Below are positions 58,952-64,000 of a stretch of 64,000 nucleotides of DNA, piece by piece (the first letter of the stretch is position 1; the number at the start of each line of letters is the position of its first letter). A model generated the notes under the pieces. The model made no database searches. It was not told the DNA's origin and saw nothing but the letters and a program-made list of their open reading frames with translations. The position numbers and the translations under genes are program-made. The DNA lies in NCBI GenBank assembly GCA_032719365.1, contig CM064872.1:54364891-54428890 (forward strand), written 5' to 3'. Origin of the DNA: Prinsepia uniflora (taxonomy: Eukaryota > Streptophyta > Magnoliopsida > Rosales > Rosaceae).

Positions 58952-60068
58952 CATGGATTAAAATATCGACCGACAGAATCGATATATCGTCAATTTTAGC
59001 CAGTGGCAACTAAGAGGGAGGAAATATATCTCACGAAATTTCGATTTGTTTTCTTATTTTAAGGATATAGATCTCATTATTTAGGTAAAACAAACGAGAT
59101 TGGCCTAAATTGGGTGAAAATTGAACGTAAAATGGCGATAAACCAGTCGAGGCAGATGACGAGTATTGTGCAGGCGCGTGGCCACCACGCGCAGACGCTA
59201 CCATCGGCGCGTGCGGCGTCCGATGGTTGTCCGTCAAATATGAAATATTTTTTATTTTTTTATGAGTTTATTGGTACAACTTTTAAGTTAATTGGATACC
59301 ATATGAGTACATTTCTAAATATCTAATATAATGTCTTATATTTAAATTAGTATTTGCTATAAAAAAAATTGGGAATATAAATATAAAGTTAATTTAAATA
59401 TTAATGAATTTTTTAAGCAAATTATATTGAATGGTAGGATTTCGTAGAGTAGAGAACTAGATATGGTTAATTTGAAATAAATTATGTTAAATTGAAACAA
59501 ATTATGTTGAATTCAATTTAAATAAATTATGTTAAATTGAATAAACTTACTTGAATGATTAATTTGAATATTAATGAATTTTAGAAAAATATAAGATGAG
59601 CATACTATTAATAAGAATTCGTTTTACGTCTAATTTTCACTAATTAATGTTTAAAATTATTATGTAAATACAAATTCCCTAATTTTCTAAATTATTATGT
59701 AAATATAAACTCTATTATTACATGCTTATTTTATATTTTAACTATATTAACATTCAATTATAGTAATTCACTTCAATTTATATTTATATTTAAATTTTTA
59801 TATTATTAATTATCGGCAGAATCCTATTTTATCGTATTATTCATCATATATTTATTATAACAAAATTATTTTATCATTTTTATTAGTCAAATATAACCAT
59901 TATTAGGTACTTAAGTTTTTCGCAAAGTTTCATTCTAAATTTCCAACTTTAAGACCAAATTTTTGTCATTTTTGTTGACCGTAAACGATATCAATATCGA
60001 TATTTGGGGCGAGATATCCATAAATTTGACTAGCGATATATCCGTTGATACCGATATTTCAATCCTTG
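58952..60068. mobile_element. Non-autonomous hAT element, 1117 bp
   Basis: The left end reads CATGGATTAAAATATCG and the right end, inverted, reads CAAGGATTGAAATATCG. The flanks are CATACGAC (58944-58951) and CATACGGC (60069-60076), an 8-bp target duplication with one change. The right 350 bp are an inverted match to 26360-26640 in the larger hAT transposon, so both belong to one family. The interior is A/T-rich and non-coding except for a short GC-rich block at 59150-59230 that carries CACGCGC sites. It would need the transposase of a full-length relative to move. Confidence 0.88.
59174..59213. promoter_or_regulatory. CACGCGC cluster inside a hAT element
   Basis: GCGCGTG-GCCAC-CACGCGC spans 59174-59192 and a further GCGCGTG lies at 59207-59213. 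The layout matches the clusters inside the LTRs, although this element is a DNA transposon. Confidence 0.5.
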
Positions 60069-60076
60069 CATACGGC

Positions 60077-60483
60077 ACAACAAATTATTTTACGTGCTAG
60101 TCCGTGAAACGGAAACGGGAAACGGGATAGACACTCTTGCACTGGAATCAATGGAGTCAGGATAGACACTGTTCTTCCACTGGAATCAATGGAGTCATCG
60201 TTCACAAAATTGATAAAATTCTGTCTGCTTCTGTATACCAAATGGGAACAGAACGCATGGAAATTTTTGAAAGGGAATACCCATCACTTCTTCAAAGGCA
60301 GAAACAAAAACAGAATGAACCAACATAAATATTCCAACCTTCTGCCACACCCCATCCGTGAATTCTGTCTTTCCTTTAGTAACTAGTGTACAAGCATCAT
60401 CGGCACATCGTGCTGTCATCACTCATGAAAACCAAGACGGCTTTCCTTTTGCAAAGAATGGCACAGAAATATAAACCGATTCC
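60077..60483 (-). other. 3' flank of the At5g43822-like gene
   Basis: This lies just beyond the stop codon on the minus strand and probably holds the 3' untranslated region. A repeated 'actggaatcaatggagtca' motif occurs twice at about 60139-60157 and 60179-60197. The remaining short frames look like chance. Confidence 0.45.
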
Positions 60484-62964
60484 TTATGCAAATATGATAT
60501 CAAAAATGATTTGAACTGCCAACGAAAGTATACTAGTCAGAGCATGATTTAGCGTGATAAGTCTTAAACAAGATGACAACTGCATGAATTAAAACAATTA
60601 TAGAAATGATAACTGCAGAAATTAAACAGTTAGCAAGTTGGCTTAACACAGTTTCTCACACTTTCAGGCTGGCCTAGATAAACCAGCACCAAAATACCAG
60701 ACAAAAGAATAAGATGATGGTTCCAATTTTACAATTTGGTTATCTATTTTCAATTTTGAATGCTCATCAATTAACCCTTCCAAAACAAGCAGCAACTCAA
60801 ATTCTTTATACTAGAAAAGGACTCAGTTTAGCATACAAAGCTGAAAAGACACGGTCTAACCCTTCATGTTATAAAAAATCATACCTTCCTCCTTTGGGAT
60901 GTTAGGCTGATCAATCAAGAGCTGCTGGAGCGCACCCAAATCACTGGAACTGGAAGTTGATAATCCAAGATAAGACTGCTATCTTTATGACACAAGAAAC
61001 ATGAAGTATATAAACCACAGAAAATTAAAAAGAGAGGGAGAGTCCATAATTTTATCCCTAAATGCCCTTGTACAGAAAAAAAAATCTTATCATGACTATC
61101 CCATAAAAGAGCAATACAATTTTTGAGCCAAGGCTAGAGCCACCAATCTCTCAAAAATGAAAACATTTCTACATATAACCATGCTACAAGAAAATATCTG
61201 CACATTACATCTAAGTTCCAAAATGTGAATAATTTATAGCTTTTTTTTCCCTTTCCAGTTTCAGAACTTATAGTTGATTGAAAGTGAAAACAAAATTGAT
61301 TACTAGCACCGAAAAATAATGGAAGCACATGGGGGAAAGATAAATTATAAAGAAAATCAAAGATAGGGTGTGAGGGAACCTCGAATAGATAACTGTTACT
61401 CAATGCTCAGTTTCCTTCCAGGTATGAGGATGAGGAACTTCAAAGTACTAAGAGATTTAGGTATATTACCGAGAAATTCACCACAAACAATTGATGGTGG
61501 AATTTGTAAGGAGCTACTTGAGCAACTAGCAAGGGGGGTACATGCCCCACATGAGCATAACGAAACCACTAAGCTAGGGATTTCCAAAGTAACATTTATC
61601 AACACTTCAAATCCCTCTAAATGCGTTGCACCTAATCATATCAAATTTCTCCAATCATTAGCCTCCTCATTTTTAACTAATTTAGCCTACATTCCTTGGA
61701 TTTGAAGTTCGTCATCCAAACATACCAAGGTGTTTGAAGACCATCTTCCAAATTACCACAAATTTACCCAAAACAAAAGGATCAAGTTTCTAAGAAAATT
61801 AGGAAAGTAAACATAGCAGTTCCGGTTACAAGATAAGTATGTCACACACCTGGGTTTCAAAGTAAGTTCTGAGAGTGCTGAAACCAATGATGATTTCAAA
61901 AGGTACCTGATAACAGAGGGAATAATAGCTAAAGATGACATTGGATCGTATATAACTAGAAAACAAGTTCAATTACATTAGCTTGTGTGTGTGCGGGAAG
62001 GAGAAAAACTAGAATGTCTGCAGCAATTGAAACTAACTATATGATATTACCAATTCCATAAGTGACAAAAATCATAAGAAGTAAATTTAGAAACACCTTA
62101 TTGGAGCACTTGGAGCTAAAACGGAACCATTAATCTTTTAAGACGTAGAAAAGTTGCATACTCAGAGCAATGCATGTCCTGAAGAAGCATAAGCCCATCT
62201 AAGCAATCTGCAAGACTGGGGTTTACACCAACACGTTGCTGCAGTTGTTTTACACTCAGCTGATTTGAACCGCCACCTTTCACCATCTGCCTACCATCAC
62301 GATGAATCTTCTCAAGAGACAATACAATTCCATGAAACTCTTTCCTGAAATTAATAACAAAAATTTAACATTTCTTATGTAAATAAGAGGCTTTAACACA
62401 GTGAAGACGACAGTGAAAATCAAAATGCAATGAATAAAAATGATAACTAACAATACTTATATGCAAATAAGCAACAACTTCTATTCTATGCTCCCAATTT
62501 GGAACCGGAGTGGATGCAATTTTCGCTGGCTCAGAATTAATTACTATTAATAAATTCGAATTACAATAAACAAAGGAAGCTTACATGGTTTTTTTCATGG
62601 AGAGCAAGATGTTTTGCAACGACTCGATCTGTTTCGTCAGTACTGCCTCTTCAATGCCACCGACGTCATTCAAACGACCGTAATTTTTGGAATTTTGAAG
62701 CACCTAACACACACAAACAATCTCAAAGTTTAAACTAACAACAAAAGTTTATTTTTCCTCATACAAAATGTAATTTTTCATTTTTGCTGGAGGAGTAAAT
62801 AGAATTGGATTATAAAAAGAGGAGTGAAAGACCTGCAACCTCTGGATGATAGAAGAGGCGCTCCTGAACTGTGAAATCAAGCGAGATTGAAGGTCAGCCC
62901 AGCGGTCCATGTCGTCCCTCGCCTTCCTGAACCTCTGCTGGTATTTCTTCACCACCGCCTCCAT
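60484..62964 (-). CDS. At5g43822-like conserved plant protein, six exons
   Basis: This is the plant family named after Arabidopsis At5g43822; its function is not established. The exons on the minus strand are 62833-62964, 62585-62703, 62162-62344, 61850-61906, 60885-60943 and 60484-60515, all with GT-AG introns and a continuous frame of about 193 residues. Recognisable segments are MEAVVKKYQQRFRKARDDMD at the N-terminus, then LISQFRSASSIIQRLQ, then IVLSLEKIHRDGRQMVKGG, then KQLQQRVGVNPSLADCLDG, then SDLGALQQLLIDQPNIPKEE, ending VQIIFDIIFA. The start is the first Met of the conserved N-terminus. The family usually ends a few residues later (AEEI-type). Here a TAA follows the Ala, perhaps a small natural truncation. 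A second acceptor six bases upstream in exon 5 (60949) would add two Ser residues. The N-terminal half is predicted helical. A link to animal C1orf109/AIRIM ribosome-maturation proteins is possible but unproven. Confidence 0.9.
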
Positions 62965-63340
62965 CGCAAGCCGCAGCACACAGGATCAAAAGCAGAACCA
63001 AACAGTCGAAACAGTCGAAACAGTCGAATCCACAATAACGCTAACAACTACCAACACTAACACACTGGCTGTGGCTGTGGCTGTATGAATAAGCAAGAAC
63101 AAAGAAAAAAATTTAACAGCCCCTGAAAATAGATGAGCGTTTGGCAGTCCATCGACCTGCGCCGTCAATTTCAAAAGATGAGCGTTCGGGCGGAGGGCAA
63201 TAGAAGGAACTCTTTTTAGAATGAAACTGACTTCTGTCGCATGAGAGGATTTGAGTAATTGCAATTTTATTAAAACTTGGTGTCAAGAAGTTAAATTTTG
63301 GGTCAAATTTAATTTGAAAAGAGTTAAAAATTATTAATAC
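62965..63340 (-). promoter_or_regulatory. Upstream region of the At5g43822-like gene
   Basis: This is the probable 5' untranslated region and promoter. A 9-10 bp unit, ACAGTCGAA, is repeated three times at about 63000-63029. A simple 'ggctgtggctgtggctgt' run follows at 63067-63084. An open frame at 62986-63264 on the minus strand is composed largely of these repeats and is not taken as a gene. Confidence 0.4.
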
Positions 63341-63409
63341 TTAGTAGCTCTCACTATTTGACCCAAAAACTTATAAGTTTGTGGATACTTGCTAGACTCA
63401 TTAATAAAA

Positions 63410-63560
63410 AAGTCTGACTCGGCTCGCTATGGGTTATGGGCCCGTCCGATCTGAAAATTGATGGGTTAGATTTGGGTTTAGGATGTTCAAACCCGATAGG
63501 GCCGGGCTCGATAAAGCCCGGTAAGCCTAACCCGGCCTGTCCGTATAAATCCGACTCCTA
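63410..63560. mobile_element. GGGCC-rich hAT-like remnant
   Basis: Words such as 'gggccgggctcg', 'aagcccggtaagcctaaccc' and 'gggcccgtcc' resemble the subterminal repeats of the 761-bp hAT element at 19212. No TIR or TSD could be matched, so this is an old fragment or the end of a related element. Confidence 0.4.
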
Positions 63561-64000
63561 AACTCGAATATATTAAATAATTATAGATTGAATGATTCTA
63601 TGATCATGAGGTCATAAATGAGAAATGAATATATGTTATATATAAGTTTAGATATGATGATATATATCATATTATTACATATATATATATATTTTTTTTT
63701 GGTTGCCAACGGATGAAGTAGCAGGGAATCAAATTTAGAAGCATTTATAGTACAATTTACATCATTATCAAACTAAAACTAGCTAATTAATTAAATTTGA
63801 CATGATTAAACACAACATGAGCAGAGATTTTATGTTTATTAATTACGTATTTGCCTAATATTAGGATGGATCACTACCACCCACCCTAAATCAGGCAACC
63901 ATCTCCATAAATTCGATGACCAAATTACACCCCAAAAGTAACAACCTGGAAATTTGGAAAATATAATTTTGGGAATTATAAATGTAAATTGACTAGTTTG
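63561..64000. other. A/T-rich intergenic stretch to the window end
   Basis: No gene is supported. An (AT)n run lies near 63678-63692. The final bases (TAACAACCTGGAAATTTGG, about 63940-63958) resemble the 5' end of the plus-oriented long LTRs (TGTAACAACCCGG), so another LTR may begin near 63938 and continue beyond the window. Confidence 0.35.

Noticed and set aside
26349..60068. A giant 34-kb transposon bounded by the inverted hAT ends at 26.35 and 60.07 kb
   Set aside because: Each end has its own nearby partner: the 32079 end for the first, and the 58952 end with an 8-bp target duplication for the second. Two separate elements explain the pattern better.
62986..63264. A 92-codon frame directly upstream of the At5g43822-like gene
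   Set aside because: It is built largely from short tandem repeats and is more likely 5' UTR or promoter.

Overview
This window is nuclear DNA of a eudicot flowering plant. The evidence is two intron-containing genes whose products match plant-specific orthologs, GT-AG introns rich in A/T, and dense nests of plant-type LTR retrotransposons and hAT transposons. I cannot name the species. The repeat load suggests a medium or large genome, perhaps a woody plant, but that is inference.

Only two host genes are supported, both on the minus strand. The first (20419-26209, ten exons, 417 residues) is the plant ortholog of pinin, a nuclear splicing and exon-junction-complex-associated protein. The second (60484-62964, six exons, about 193 residues) belongs to the conserved plant family annotated as 'uncharacterized protein At5g43822'. 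All junctions of both genes can be read from the sequence and keep frame.

The rest is nested transposable elements. 1-2133: AT-rich DNA and an LTR-like piece. 2134-6680: a minus-oriented LTR fragment split by a complete solo LTR (3101-6372, TSD TTCAT). 6681-13006: a decayed Tat-lineage Ty3/gypsy element on the minus strand with an antisense ORF beyond integrase. 13007-18710: a second, decayed gypsy family (A) on the minus strand. 19212-19972: a non-autonomous hAT element rich in GGGCC, with TIRs and an 8-bp TSD. 26349-32079: a degenerate DUF659-type hAT transposon beginning about 140 bp upstream of the pinin start codon. 32255-35536 and 40212-41671: two plus-strand copies of gypsy family A. 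35537-40000: an LTR fragment split by a solo LTR (35635-38695, TSD TAGCT/TAGCC). About 41780-49600: a second Tat copy whose protease region is split by a solo LTR (43971-47099, TSD TAGAA/TAAAA). 49930-50936: a fragment of another hAT transposase. 50937-58185: a LARD-like element with long LTRs and a 3-kb non-coding interior, carrying a triplicated initiator-Met primer-binding site; its right LTR is split by a solo LTR (56092-57883, TSD TAAAC). 58952-60068: a non-autonomous hAT element sharing terminal sequence with the 26-32 kb transposon.

The most interesting observations are a conserved inverted pair of CACGCGC sites (the FHY3/FAR1 binding consensus) at a similar position in four related long LTRs and also inside a hAT element, the LARD-like element with its triple primer-binding site, the matched full-length and deleted hAT pair, and the Tat antisense ORF. 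I saw no complete bacterial-style or otherwise unprecedented gene system.
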